Shown: positions 1-8,450, counted from the stretch's first letter. The stretch: DNA of 64,000 bases from Paracoccaceae bacterium (GCA_026989355.1 JALSJM010000002.1:186001-250000), one strand, 5' to 3'. The notes: a model not told the origin generated them from the letters alone. Translations and numbers: made by a program.

Positions 1-161
1 AAACCGAAGCGCTTCCTGCCGTCAGGATAACAGAGGAATGACGGATTGAATGCCTCGCCATGACAATGCAGGCCGGAGAACTGATTGATATTGGCCTCCA
101 GAAAATTCGAGCCCGTGCGCATTCCGGCAAAAATTATGAAATAGTCAAAATTCTGTGGCAT
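1..161 (-). CDS. Sulfotransferase-like protein, 5' part only (gene runs off the left edge)
   Basis: Reading the minus strand from an ATG at 161 gives 53 open codons to the window edge. Residues 8-21 hold FIIFAGMRTGSNFLE, which looks like the 5'-phosphosulfate binding loop (xxRTGSxxLE) that opens PAPS-dependent sulfotransferases of the Stf0/NodH kind; a further HCHGEAFNP segment follows as in that group. Such enzymes move sulfate from PAPS to a sugar or lipid and release PAP. The start lies 5 nt after the stop of the GT14 gene, with AGGATCC just upstream, so it is probably the last visible gene of the same operon. cysQ at 5278-6075 would dispose of PAP. Only the N-terminus is visible, so acceptor and exact family are unknown. 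Confidence 0.7.
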   Translation of the reverse strand, partial: MPQNFDYFIIFAGMRTGSNFLEANINQFSGLHCHGEAFNPSFLCYPDGRKRFG

Positions 162-166
162 GGATC

Positions 167-1879
167 CTATTTCACCAGATACGGCCTGCCAGCAGGCCAC
201 GGATGCCCCGGAAATGCATTGTCGGGCGGGAAGTTACCCACAAGATAAGGGTGCATCCCGTGATTCTTGAGGTTCTGAAGGAACTTTCCGAACCCCGACA
301 AACTGGCAAGTCGCGGTGCCTCGGAAAACCGGAGCGACGAACGCGGCAACATTTCGTCGATCAGCATCTGAAGGTTATCCATCGGCGTTTCCATGAACTC
401 GGCCATTGTCCATATCCTTACCCGCGCCTTCGTGTGGGGCGAACGCAGAATTTCGAGATGAGCCGCCTCGGCCTTCTGCCGCAGGGCAGCAATCTTGCGG
501 ATGGTCGAAAAATCAAGGTTCGAATGGAAGAGAGAAACAGCCCAAGCCCCGCTGATAACGGAAATCTGGGCATTCGGATCCTTTGCCATGAACCATCCGA
601 TTTCGGGGGTGTCGTCCGGTCCATACTGAAACGCCTGCCGCTCGCCCCGCATGTTCCAGATCAGGCTGGCCAGGAATTGTCCGGGGTTTCTGTCACGCGT
701 GGCGGGGTGGCTTGAAAGGCCGCCGCAATAAACACTCTGTCCGCCCTCGAATTCCGCTTCATCCGGAGCGAAAAGATGCCCGTGCACACGAATTCCCGTG
801 ATACGGCTCAGCCAGGCTTCGAAATTCTGGAACAGATCGCCGAACCCCTCGAACACGGAATAGGGAGCGCATGTCAGCCCGTTTTCCCACCCCTCGTTCG
901 GAAAACGGCTGTGCATGTAAAGGCCGGGGCGTCCACGGGTCCGACGCGCCACGGCATCTGAAAAGATGCGGTCGATCTTGTTGGTATCCGGTTCCCCGGT
1001 TCGTCTCGAACCGGAACTTTTCCGCAGAAATGTCTGATACAACCGATCTGCCTTCGGCCAGATCTTGCGAGCCACGAAGCAATCAGAGCGGCGCAGAAGC
1101 TGCAGGTGATCATCATAGAAAACATGCGGCTTGCCCTGGTAATCGAATTTGGTCAGTGTCAGAGATCTGCTTTCGATGTTGCGGGAATGAATCCTGGCAA
1201 GGGTCTGAAAATAGGATTCATCGGGAATCCAGACACGGCGGAAATAGCGATCGTACTCCTTGCGCCGGGGCGATTCCAGTATCGCCGACAGGGTCTGTCG
1301 CGTGAGGCACCACCATTGCGAGCCCATGTGCGGCAGGATCCCTTCGGGTATTGTGCGGCAATACCCTATCCGCCTTTGCAGTTTCACATAGCCGTCGAAA
1401 AGACGGCGCTGCCTTTTCCAGGAAAAGGGAAACCGCAGGGTGAACCGTTCCTTGTCAAGGCCACCCACCGTCCAGGGCACGTCCTCGGTGCTGGCGGATT
1501 CGATGAAGTTCGTCTCTGGACGCTCCCCCAGATAGGTGCGCAGGTCGTCTATCGGGCGAAGCGGCAGGCACGAACCCGAGGCCAGAAACACATGGCGCAC
1601 GTCAGGGAAGCTTGCAAGCATCAGCTCCGAAGCGATCTGGGTTGCCCGAACGATCGACCACCTGCCCCATTCACACCGCAGCCGGCGCGAGAACCTCACC
1701 GCAGGGTAATCGGCAAATGCGCGCATGAAGGCCTGACAGCTTTCCCGGGGCACGCGCCTGTCAACATGAATGACCACCGGACAGCCGTTTCTGGCCCAGT
1801 GATGAGCAACCTGACCCGCTCGCTCCAGCGCGGTATGCACCAGAAGCACCACTCCCAGCGATCTGTCGTCCGTGCTCAA
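167..1879 (-). CDS. GT14-type beta-1,6-N-acetylglucosaminyltransferase with DUF5928-like C-terminal half
   Basis: 570 residues. The first ~260 resemble the core-2/I-branching (GT14) fold: VVLLVHTALERAGQVAHHW at the N-terminus, a VIHVDRR strand, FLASGSCLPLRP and a GSQWWCLTR segment, all typical of this family, which adds GlcNAc or xylose branches from a nucleotide sugar. The C-terminal ~280 residues (from about DAVARRTRGRPGLYMHSRF) match my memory of a domain (DUF5928) found attached to such enzymes in Rhodobacteraceae; its function is not known to me. The start overlaps the stop of the upstream GT2 gene by 4 nt (ATGA), implying translational coupling. No membrane segment is evident, so a cytoplasmic role in polysaccharide assembly is likely. 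The exact sugar is unknown. Confidence 0.85.
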   Translation of the reverse strand: MSTDDRSLGVVLLVHTALERAGQVAHHWARNGCPVVIHVDRRVPRESCQAFMRAFADYPAVRFSRRLRCEWGRWSIVRATQIASELMLASFPDVRHVFLASGSCLPLRPIDDLRTYLGERPETNFIESASTEDVPWTVGGLDKERFTLRFPFSWKRQRRLFDGYVKLQRRIGYCRTIPEGILPHMGSQWWCLTRQTLSAILESPRRKEYDRYFRRVWIPDESYFQTLARIHSRNIESRSLTLTKFDYQGKPHVFYDDHLQLLRRSDCFVARKIWPKADRLYQTFLRKSSGSRRTGEPDTNKIDRIFSDAVARRTRGRPGLYMHSRFPNEGWENGLTCAPYSVFEGFGDLFQNFEAWLSRITGIRVHGHLFAPDEAEFEGGQSVYCGGLSSHPATRDRNPGQFLASLIWNMRGERQAFQYGPDDTPEIGWFMAKDPNAQISVISGAWAVSLFHSNLDFSTIRKIAALRQKAEAAHLEILRSPHTKARVRIWTMAEFMETPMDNLQMLIDEMLPRSSLRFSEAPRLASLSGFGKFLQNLKNHGMHPYLVGNFPPDNAFPGHPWPAGRPYLVK

Positions 1880-2934
1880 GCCCAGTTTCCCTTGGACATC
1901 AGGCCCAGTATTTCAAGCTGGCGCCAGTTTATGTATTTCTCGGACCATTTGCACCACAGATCCGGACTTTCTTTCAGACGATCATGATATGCCCTGTATT
2001 CATGGCTATCCGCATAATGTTGCCGGCGTGTCAGCTCTTCTGCTGCCTTCTCGGAAAAGGTATTCAGAAATTTCGCATGCAACAGACAACCGGATGTCTT
2101 TTCGCCGCCCCATTCCTCGTAAACAAGGTTGAGGCCCCGTGGCAAAAGCATATGCGTCGAACTGACATAGGCATAGCGCCTGTTCCATTTCACCAGCGGG
2201 ATCTTGTTGAGGGCCGGCGCGCGCATCGGATCATCGGCAAAGAACATTCGCATCCTGGGCCCGCCCTGAACCCACAGGTTCCGGTATTTCGGGTTTTTCT
2301 CGATCACATAGTTGCCGCTGTCAAACCAGCAGGCGATCTCGAACGGATCCTGCCCCGGCCTGTAAGGCACCGCATCAATGCGGCCTTTGGGATACATGTC
2401 GATCAGCATCGCACCAAACGATCTGACCGAGGAAGCCTCCAGCCAGTCCGCAAGCGCGCCAAGCGGGCGGGTATCGCAAAAGGGATAGATGAGGAACTCG
2501 TCGATATCGACAACCAGTGCCCAGTGCCCGTGCGCATGTTTCCGAAGCAGGCCGTTCACCCAGTCGGTTCCGAAGTTTGCGCGCTTGTAGCTTTTCGGGG
2601 TGCTCCAGAGTGAAACATCGGCCTGGTCCGCCAGATAGTCCCGCGAACCATCGTTGCTGTCGTTGTCTATCAGCAGAAAATGATCAATTCCGAGATTGCG
2701 ATAATAGCTCAGGAAATACGGCAGGCGGACCTGTTCGTTGCGCAGTGTCGCAACGCAGAGAATATCCCCCTTGCCGATCAGCGCGGTCCGGTCCGCGACG
2801 AGCCGCAACTCGCCCCGCTTGCGAATGGCGCGAACCAGACGGCGCTGACGCTCGGCCCGCAGACGATATGATCGCCACACTCGGCTCACTGCCTGTTCCT
2901 TCCAACCGCTCGGCATTCCTGCCGTTTCGGGCAT
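1876..2934 (-). CDS. Glycosyltransferase family 2-like protein (first of two paralogues)
   Basis: 352 residues. The core has CVATLRNEQVRLPYFLSYYR, then FLLIDNDSNDGSRDYL and ALVVDIDEFLIYPF, the layout of the GT-A fold Glyco_tranf_2_4 group, with DIDE the likely metal/nucleotide-binding acidic motif. It probably transfers a sugar from a nucleotide donor in the cytoplasm. It closely parallels the next protein (3070-4089): both have a basic N-terminal stretch rich in RxR, the same IDMYPKGR and P(L)VKWNRRYAYxxSTHxLLPR segments and similar length, so it is a tandem duplicate. It overlaps the downstream GT14 gene by 4 nt and follows the other paralogue after 135 nt. Donor and acceptor cannot be told from sequence. 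Confidence 0.85.
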   Translation of the reverse strand: MPETAGMPSGWKEQAVSRVWRSYRLRAERQRRLVRAIRKRGELRLVADRTALIGKGDILCVATLRNEQVRLPYFLSYYRNLGIDHFLLIDNDSNDGSRDYLADQADVSLWSTPKSYKRANFGTDWVNGLLRKHAHGHWALVVDIDEFLIYPFCDTRPLGALADWLEASSVRSFGAMLIDMYPKGRIDAVPYRPGQDPFEIACWFDSGNYVIEKNPKYRNLWVQGGPRMRMFFADDPMRAPALNKIPLVKWNRRYAYVSSTHMLLPRGLNLVYEEWGGEKTSGCLLHAKFLNTFSEKAAEELTRRQHYADSHEYRAYHDRLKESPDLWCKWSEKYINWRQLEILGLMSKGNWA

Positions 2935-3069
2935 AGCTGCCCATGATTAAGGTTGCCTTGATCGGAAACTGCCCCGCTTCAGGGCCACTATAGGAAACAA
3001 CACGAAAGCCGCATAGATCCGGCCGACATTTTCCCGAAATCCGCCCCGGAAGATCGCACATGCCACGCC

Positions 3070-4089
3070 TCATGCCCAGCCGCCGCGCGACATGAGGCCC
3101 AGATCCTCGAACTGCCGCCACCCGGAATACCTGACCGAATCTTCGGTCCACAAAACCGGATCGGCAATGACTGCGTCATAATAATCATCATAGATGCTGC
3201 TGACCGCAAAATGTTCCTTGCGTTCCTTTTCCACGCGTGAGCGTTCGATCACCGAGGGCAGAAACTTGCTGTGCAGCAATATGCCTGACGTCAGCCTGCC
3301 ACTCTGATCATGAACATCGTTGAGCCTGCGGGGCAGAACGGAATGGGTGGAGTTGAGATATGCATACCGTCGATTCCATTTTACCAGGGGTTTCTTGCTC
3401 ATGGTTGGCGCGCGTCTTGGGATATGTGCAAAGAAGGCCCGCGCCCGCGCACCGCCCTGTGCCGACGGATTCCTGATCTTCTGCTGATAGGTCCAGACGT
3501 AGTTTCCCGCATCATACCAGCATAGCCCCTCGAACGGATCGTCGCCCGGCGTATACGCGTTTTCGCTCAGGCGCCCCTTGGGATACATGTCGATCATGAT
3601 TGCCCCGAAGCTTTGCTGCCGCTGCATATCCAGCCATGCCGTCAGTTCGCTCAGAGGGCGACTGTCGTGAAACGGATAGATCAGGATTTCATCTGCATCC
3701 ACCGTCACGCACCAATGGCCGTGGCCAAAGCGGATCTGCAACCAGGTCAGCCAGTCCATCCCGAAGCGGGACTGCCTGTAACTGTGCTCCGAGGTCCAGA
3801 GCGATACATCCTCCTGCCCGGCAAGATATTCATGCGTTCCATCATCGCTGCCGTTATCAACGAACAGAAAGTGATCAACCCCAAGCCTGCGATAATATGT
3901 CAGGAAATGAGGCAGGCGGACTGCCTCGTTCCTGACTGTCGAGAACAGCAGGATATCCCGCTTGCCGATGCACGAGGTGCGATTCCGAACAGCCCGCAGC
4001 TCATGGCGTTTCCGCAGGGCCCTGAAAAGCAGCCGCCGCCGTTTCCAGCGCAACAGATAGGCAGTTTTCAGCTCTCGCGCGAAACCCAT
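3070..4089 (-). CDS. Glycosyltransferase family 2-like protein (second paralogue)
   Basis: 339 residues, preceded by AAGGAGG seven nt before the ATG. Motifs mirror those of the neighbour: LFSTVRNEAVRLPHFLTYYR, FLFVDNGSDDGTHEYL, CVTVDADEILIYPF, IDMYPKGR and LVKWNRRYAYLNSTHSVLPR. DADE takes the place of DIDE. The fold is GT-A, family GT2/Glyco_tranf_2_4, acting in the cytoplasm on an unknown acceptor. The gene is the promoter-proximal member of the run GT2-GT2-GT14-sulfotransferase on the minus strand; a TTGACA box at 4175-4180 could be its -35 element, although the -10 is poor. Divergence between the two copies suggests different acceptor or linkage rather than a recent duplication. Confidence 0.85.
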   Translation of the reverse strand: MGFARELKTAYLLRWKRRRLLFRALRKRHELRAVRNRTSCIGKRDILLFSTVRNEAVRLPHFLTYYRRLGVDHFLFVDNGSDDGTHEYLAGQEDVSLWTSEHSYRQSRFGMDWLTWLQIRFGHGHWCVTVDADEILIYPFHDSRPLSELTAWLDMQRQQSFGAIMIDMYPKGRLSENAYTPGDDPFEGLCWYDAGNYVWTYQQKIRNPSAQGGARARAFFAHIPRRAPTMSKKPLVKWNRRYAYLNSTHSVLPRRLNDVHDQSGRLTSGILLHSKFLPSVIERSRVEKERKEHFAVSSIYDDYYDAVIADPVLWTEDSVRYSGWRQFEDLGLMSRGGWA

Positions 4090-4223
4090 GTGTCAGGCCT
4101 CCTTCCCGATAGGCCATTTGCCCGCCGCCGGGGCTGCGCCCTTGCGAAACCTGATCGCTTTTTTGGGATGGCGGTGTCAACAGCACCAAAAGGCCAGACA
4201 CCGGGAAACGCCCGCGCTCCCGC

Positions 4224-5117
4224 CTATTGCGCGGCTTTCTGAAGCGCCACCATCTCTGTGAGATATTGCGCAAATTCATCGCGAAGATCTTCCCGGGAAA
4301 GGCCGAAGGCTACTGTTGCCTGAAGGAAGCCGGCCTTCGACCCGCAATCGAACCGCTGGCCCCGGAAACGCAGGGCAAAGACATCCCGCCCGTGATGAAT
4401 CTCTTCTGCGATGGCATCCGTCAACTGCACCTCGCCACCGCTGCCCTGCTTGATCCGGTTGAGATTCTGAAGAACCCGGGGGGTCAAAATATAACGTCCG
4501 ATCACCGCAAGGTTGGACGGCGCATCTTTGCTGGAGGGCTTCTCGACCATGCCCTGCACAGAAACCATGTTACCCATGTCTTCCCGGACATCAAGAATTC
4601 CGTAGGCCGATACCCTGTCGGGCGGAACTTCCATCGTGGCCACCATGCACCCGCCTGTTTCGGCATAGGCCTCGGTCATCTGCTGCAGGCAGGGTTTTTC
4701 TGCGGCAATCACGTCATCGGGCAGGATCACCGCGAAAGGCTCGTTCGCAATCAGACGCCGCGCACACCATACTGCATGGCCAAGGCCCAGCGGCCTGTGC
4801 TGGCGGATATAGGCAATCGCACCGCTTTCCATGTTGGTGTTCTTCAACTCTTCGAGCAAAGCCGTCTTGCCCGACCTGCGCAGGGCATTTTCAAGCTCGG
4901 GGGCTGTGTCGAAATAATCTTCGAGCGCCCCCTTGCCACGCGACGTGACAAAGATGAACTCCTTGATGCCGGCAGCACGCGCCTCATCAATCGCATATTG
5001 AATGAGCGGTCGGTCCACCAGGGTCATGATCTCTTTTGGAACCGACTTCGTTGCAGGAAGAAAACGTGTTCCGAGGCCAGCCACGGGAAAGATCGCCTTT
5101 GTCACTTTGCGCTTCAT
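4224..5117 (-). CDS. galU: UTP--glucose-1-phosphate uridylyltransferase
   Basis: 297 residues, the usual bacterial GalU length. The N-terminal KAIFPVAGLGTRFLPATKS is the nucleotide-binding signature (GxGTRxLPxTK), followed by PKEIMTLVDRPLIQYAIDEA, VILPDDVI and GMVEKP, all family hallmarks. It makes UDP-glucose from UTP and glucose-1-phosphate for glycan and lipid glycosylation, in the cytosol. GAGGGA lies before the ATG at 5117. It stands between the glycosyltransferase run and cysQ on the same strand, so it fits as precursor supply for the glycan made here. A weak promoter (TTGAAC, 17 nt, TATGCC) may lie in the 160-nt gap upstream. Identification is secure. Confidence 0.96.
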   Translation of the reverse strand: MKRKVTKAIFPVAGLGTRFLPATKSVPKEIMTLVDRPLIQYAIDEARAAGIKEFIFVTSRGKGALEDYFDTAPELENALRRSGKTALLEELKNTNMESGAIAYIRQHRPLGLGHAVWCARRLIANEPFAVILPDDVIAAEKPCLQQMTEAYAETGGCMVATMEVPPDRVSAYGILDVREDMGNMVSVQGMVEKPSSKDAPSNLAVIGRYILTPRVLQNLNRIKQGSGGEVQLTDAIAEEIHHGRDVFALRFRGQRFDCGSKAGFLQATVAFGLSREDLRDEFAQYLTEMVALQKAAQ

Positions 5118-5277
5118 GAATTCCCTCTAAAAGCCTTGCGGGCATGCTGCGGCATAACAACGGCATTCCCACAGTTCAACAGTGTTTCGGTTGTGATCAA
5201 TAATTCAGGAGCTTTCAATAAACTGCCGTGGTATTTTTACCTTTCGGAAGGAAGAAACGCACAAAAGTCCCGGATCG

Positions 5278-6075
5278 TCAGGGCCGTTTCAACATGACGC
5301 CGGGAGCGCAGGCAATGAAAAACGGGTTTTCGTAGCCCGGCTTGCCATAAGTGAGCGGCCTGAGATCATCAAACCGCACAACCTGCCCCCCAGCCCCCGA
5401 AAGCACCGCATGGCCCGCTGCGGTATCCCACTCCATGGTCCGACCAAGCCGCGGGTAAAGATCGGCCTCTCCGGTGGCAACCAGGCAGAATTTCAGTGAC
5501 GAGCCGGCGCTGCGACACTCTCTGACCTGATACCTCGAGATATAATCATCGGTTGCCTGATCCCGGTGGGATTTCGAAGCCACGACGACAAGCGCATCAT
5601 TATCAGGCTCTGCCACCGAGATGTCCCTTGTCTTGCCGGGACAGTCCCTGGGAAACGGCCCTTTTTCCTCGACAGATCTTCCGTCGGAGACGGTATAGAA
5701 CAAACGTTCGCGTGCCGGTGCATGGACAACTCCGCGCAAGGGCCTGCCGTTTTCCACATATGCGATGTTCACGGTGAAATCGCCCCGCCTGCCGATGAAT
5801 TCCCTGGTCCCGTCCAAAGGATCGACGATTATGAAGTTCCCGGCGCTCTTCCCGTGGGTCGCTGCCTGCTCCTCGGTGATTGCCAGAATATCGGGGAATG
5901 CTTTCTTCAGCCCGGCCGCAATCACCGCATCGGCCGCCCGGTCTGCCGCCGTTACGGGGCTGTGATCCGCCTTGACGCTAACCGAGAAATCACCGGAATT
6001 GTAGATATTCATGATCTCGTCGCCCGCTTCCAGTGCGAGGCGGCGGAAAACCCTTGTCATCCTGTCGATATCCAT
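5278..6075 (-). CDS. cysQ: 3'(2'),5'-bisphosphate nucleotidase
   Basis: 265 residues from the ATG at 6075, which has GGAGGG seven nt upstream; an in-frame ATG at 6132 would add 19 residues (MRGTSFNNYGQAGMHGGPQ) with no family resemblance and is rejected. It belongs to the inositol-monophosphatase superfamily: KADHSPVTAADRAAD, the acidic TEEQ metal site, VDPLDGTREFIG (DPLDGT) and MEWDTAAGHAVL (WDxAAxHA). It hydrolyses PAP to AMP, relieving product inhibition of sulfotransferases and PAPS reductase. Its place beside galU and close to a sulfotransferase gene suggests a role in sulfated-glycan synthesis as well as sulfate assimilation. It is divergent from the ABC-2 permease gene. Confidence 0.93.
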   Translation of the reverse strand: MDIDRMTRVFRRLALEAGDEIMNIYNSGDFSVSVKADHSPVTAADRAADAVIAAGLKKAFPDILAITEEQAATHGKSAGNFIIVDPLDGTREFIGRRGDFTVNIAYVENGRPLRGVVHAPARERLFYTVSDGRSVEEKGPFPRDCPGKTRDISVAEPDNDALVVVASKSHRDQATDDYISRYQVRECRSAGSSLKFCLVATGEADLYPRLGRTMEWDTAAGHAVLSGAGGQVVRFDDLRPLTYGKPGYENPFFIACAPGVMLKRP

Positions 6076-6214
6076 CTGTGGCCCTCCGTGCATTCCCGCC
6101 TGCCCGTAATTGTTGAAGGATGTTCCTCGCATCCTTATGCTTCCACATCAAGGGAACGGCAAGAAATCCCTGCTATCGGCGTGACATGACAACCGAACAC
6201 CGGATTTCTGGCGG

Positions 6215-7036
6215 ATGTTTCAGAGACAGCGAAAACGGACGAACACGCAGGCGGCAGCCACTCTGGCATCGGTCATCTATCACGCGACGGTTCGTCATGT
6301 GCGCAAGAGCCACGGCAACGCCCTGATCGGTCTGATGCAGAACATGCTGCAGACCGTCATCCTGATTGCCGCATTCTATGTGATGTTTTCACTGCTCGGA
6401 TTGCGCGGCAGCGCAGTTCGGGGCGATTTCCTGCTTTACATCATGTCCGGCATATTCCTGTTCGTCACCCATACAAAGGCAATGGGTGCCGTCGTCAACT
6501 CCGAAGGCCCGGCTTCGCCGATGATGCTGCATGCGCCCATGAACACCGCAGTTGCCATCACGTCGGCTGCGCTTGGAACGCTCTATATCCAGATCCTGTC
6601 GGCGGCGATCGTTCTGTTCGCCTATCATGTGGCCGTGAAACCGATCGAGATTTACCAGCCGGTCGGAGTGATTGCGATGTTCCTGTTGTCCTGGTTTTCC
6701 GGGATTGCAATCGGAATGGTGTTTCTTGCCCTGAAACCCTGGTTTCCCAGCTTCACGGGAATTGCCTCGATGGTTTATTCCCGGGCCAACATGATCGCCT
6801 CGGGCAAGATGTTCCTGGCCAATACCCTGCCGGCCAGCAAGATCGCGCTGTTTGCTTGGAATCCGTTGTTTCATTGCATCGATCAGGCACGGGGGTATGC
6901 CTTCATCAATTACAATCCGCATTACAGTTCATACGAATATGCGATCACGGTCAGCCTCGTGCTGCTGATGATTGGCCTGATGGGAGAATTCTATACGCGC
7001 AAGAACGCCTCGATCAGCTGGGCAGCGCGCAGATAA
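6215..7036 (+). CDS. ABC-2 type permease, probable polysaccharide export
   Basis: 273 residues with about six hydrophobic segments (e.g. LMQNMLQTVILIAAFYVMF, LLYIMSGIFLFVTHTKAMG, IAMFLLSWFSGIAIGMVFLAL, LVLLMIGLMGEFY). Length, the soluble N-terminus and the ending of basic residues after the last helix fit the KpsM/Wzm class of ABC-2 permeases that export capsule or O-antigen polysaccharide across the inner membrane. No ATPase (KpsT-like) gene is next to it, so its partner must lie elsewhere. GGCGG just before the ATG is a weak ribosome site. It diverges from cysQ with a 139-nt gap and ends 33 nt before the SH3-protein gene. Function as glycan exporter is inferred from family and from the neighbouring transferases. 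Confidence 0.8.
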   Translation: MFQRQRKRTNTQAAATLASVIYHATVRHVRKSHGNALIGLMQNMLQTVILIAAFYVMFSLLGLRGSAVRGDFLLYIMSGIFLFVTHTKAMGAVVNSEGPASPMMLHAPMNTAVAITSAALGTLYIQILSAAIVLFAYHVAVKPIEIYQPVGVIAMFLLSWFSGIAIGMVFLALKPWFPSFTGIASMVYSRANMIASGKMFLANTLPASKIALFAWNPLFHCIDQARGYAFINYNPHYSSYEYAITVSLVLLMIGLMGEFYTRKNASISWAARR

Positions 7037-7069
7037 CCACGACAGAAGGTCGGATGCCGGAGATTTACC

Positions 7070-7720
7070 ATGATGTCTTTCCCGCATACCCTTGTTGCCA
7101 TCCTGATCTGGATCACCTTCCTTTCCCAGGGTGCACGCAGCGAATCGCCCCCTCCCCAACCCTGGGAGCTGCCCGCGCTCTACGCCGTACGAGACGTGGC
7201 CGCGGATGATGTCCTGAACGTGCGTGCGGCCCCCTCTGCCCGGGCCGAAATTCTTGATACCCTCGCACCCGACGCAACCGGCATCGAGATCACCGCCGTC
7301 AGTCCCGACGGACGCTGGGGCCGGATCCCCCTGTCAGAAACCAATGGATGGATCTCCATGCGCTACGTCGAACGCCTGCCCGGACAGGACAGCAGCACCC
7401 TTTCCCTGCCGCTTGTCTGCTGGGGCGGCGAACCTTTCTGGAATCTCGCCATCGACCTCGGGGTTGCGGATTTTTCCAGCCCTGACATGGAAAGCCTTGC
7501 CTTCACCACGGAATGGATCACGGGTGGACCGTGGAGATATGCGCTGCGCATGAAGGCGCTAGCCGAAACCTCTCAGGCCACGGCCGTGATCCGGCGCGAG
7601 GAATGCGGCGTGATGAGTGACAGGCTTGCGGGGTTGACCGTTGATCTGATCATCGAAACCGGAACCGGCGGCGCGGCACCGTTGTTGCTGTCGGGCTGCT
7701 GCAATCTGGTGGCGCGCTAG
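7070..7720 (+). CDS. Secreted bacterial SH3-domain protein
   Basis: 216 residues. A signal peptide (MMSFPHTLVAILIWITFLSQGARS) is followed by a bacterial SH3 (SH3_3) domain at about residues 40-100: YAVRDVAADDVLNVRAAPSARAEIL ... GRWGRIPLSETNGWISMRYVERL, with the LNVRxxPS and NGWIxxRY core motifs. SH3 domains of this sort usually bind peptidoglycan or proteins in the periplasm. The remaining ~110 residues include LPLVCWGGEPFWNLAID, typical of a C-terminal domain seen with such SH3 proteins (the GxEPFW motif), and four cysteines that could pair. It lies 33 nt after the ABC permease and converges on alkB with a 1-nt gap. The precise role is unknown. Confidence 0.8.
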   Translation: MMSFPHTLVAILIWITFLSQGARSESPPPQPWELPALYAVRDVAADDVLNVRAAPSARAEILDTLAPDATGIEITAVSPDGRWGRIPLSETNGWISMRYVERLPGQDSSTLSLPLVCWGGEPFWNLAIDLGVADFSSPDMESLAFTTEWITGGPWRYALRMKALAETSQATAVIRREECGVMSDRLAGLTVDLIIETGTGGAAPLLLSGCCNLVAR

Positions 7721-7721
7721 C

Positions 7722-8342
7722 TCAGGCCCGATTGCCGGCAATACGCAGCGTGAGGTTGAGCCGCCCGCCATTGCGCAACAGACACGAGGTGCCGGGGCAA
7801 ATGCGTTCTATCCCATGATAGGCCAACCGGGCCTCATCGCGCATCACCAGCACGTCCCCCGAAGAAAGCACCACCGATTGCGTAGCACCCCCGCGCTGCA
7901 CTCTCCCGATTCGGAAAACCGCGTCATCGCCCAGAGAAACCGAAAGGATCGGCCATCGCAGATCGGCTTCATCTCGATCCTGATGCATTCCCATCCGGGC
8001 ACCCGGCGCATAGAAGTTGATCAGGCAGCTATCGGGCAAGGGCGTTGCGGGCAGGATCCTGCACCACGGATCGAGAACGCTTTCCGGGATCGGCGGCCAG
8101 AGTGTACCGGAAGGATGGCAGGGTTCATAGCGATAGCCTTTCCGATCGGATATCCAGCCGAGCGCACCGGCTGATGTGATCCGTACCGACATCCGGCGCC
8201 CTCCGGCCGTAACCGGCGAGAACAACGGCGCCTTGCGCAGAACGGCACGTATGTCGGCGACAATCTTCTGCTGCCGTTCCGGGGAAAGGAACCCCTTGTA
8301 CACCTCGGCACCCCTGATACGAACCGTTGGCTGAATGCTCAT
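7722..8342 (-). CDS. alkB: Alpha-ketoglutarate-dependent DNA/RNA dioxygenase, AlkB-like
   Basis: 206 residues from the ATG at 8342; an in-frame ATG at 8432 adds 30 residues without resemblance to the family. The Fe(II)/2-oxoglutarate core is complete: [12 protein letters not shown] (HxD), [12 protein letters not shown] (distal His) and [10 protein letters not shown] (the RxNxTxR 2-oxoglutarate clamp). AlkB removes 1-methyladenine and 3-methylcytosine lesions oxidatively from nucleic acid. The N-terminal [13 protein letters not shown] and [11 protein letters not shown] segments are family hallmarks. It diverges from dnaK, with the RpoH promoter for dnaK in the 213-nt gap; no clear promoter or strong ribosome site for alkB is visible. 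Its stop lies 1 nt from that of the SH3 gene. Confidence 0.92.
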   Translation of the reverse strand: MSIQPTVRIRGAEVYKGFLSPERQQKIVADIRAVLRKAPLFSPVTAGGRRMSVRITSAGALGWISDRKGYRYEPCHPSGTLWPPIPESVLDPWCRILPATPLPDSCLINFYAPGARMGMHQDRDEADLRWPILSVSLGDDAVFRIGRVQRGGATQSVVLSSGDVLVMRDEARLAYHGIERICPGTSCLLRNGGRLNLTLRIAGNRA

Positions 8343-8418
8343 GTGCTGCTGACGCTGTATCGTATTGCACCCGAATTCATGTTTTCGCACCGAATCCGAC
8401 TTCCCGGCCTTGCCGCCG

Positions 8419-8450
8419 CTTGCAGAGCGCATACCCCCTTCTTATATACG
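8419..8450 (+). promoter_or_regulatory. Heat-shock (RpoH/sigma-32) promoter of dnaK
   Basis: CTTG (8419-8422), an 18-nt spacer and CTTATATACG (8441-8450) match the alphaproteobacterial RpoH consensus CTTG-N17/18-CYTATNTNNG at every defined base. It lies 106 nt before the dnaK ATG and points towards it. Transcription would begin near 8457. The match is seen directly; heat induction is inferred from the consensus. Confidence 0.85.
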
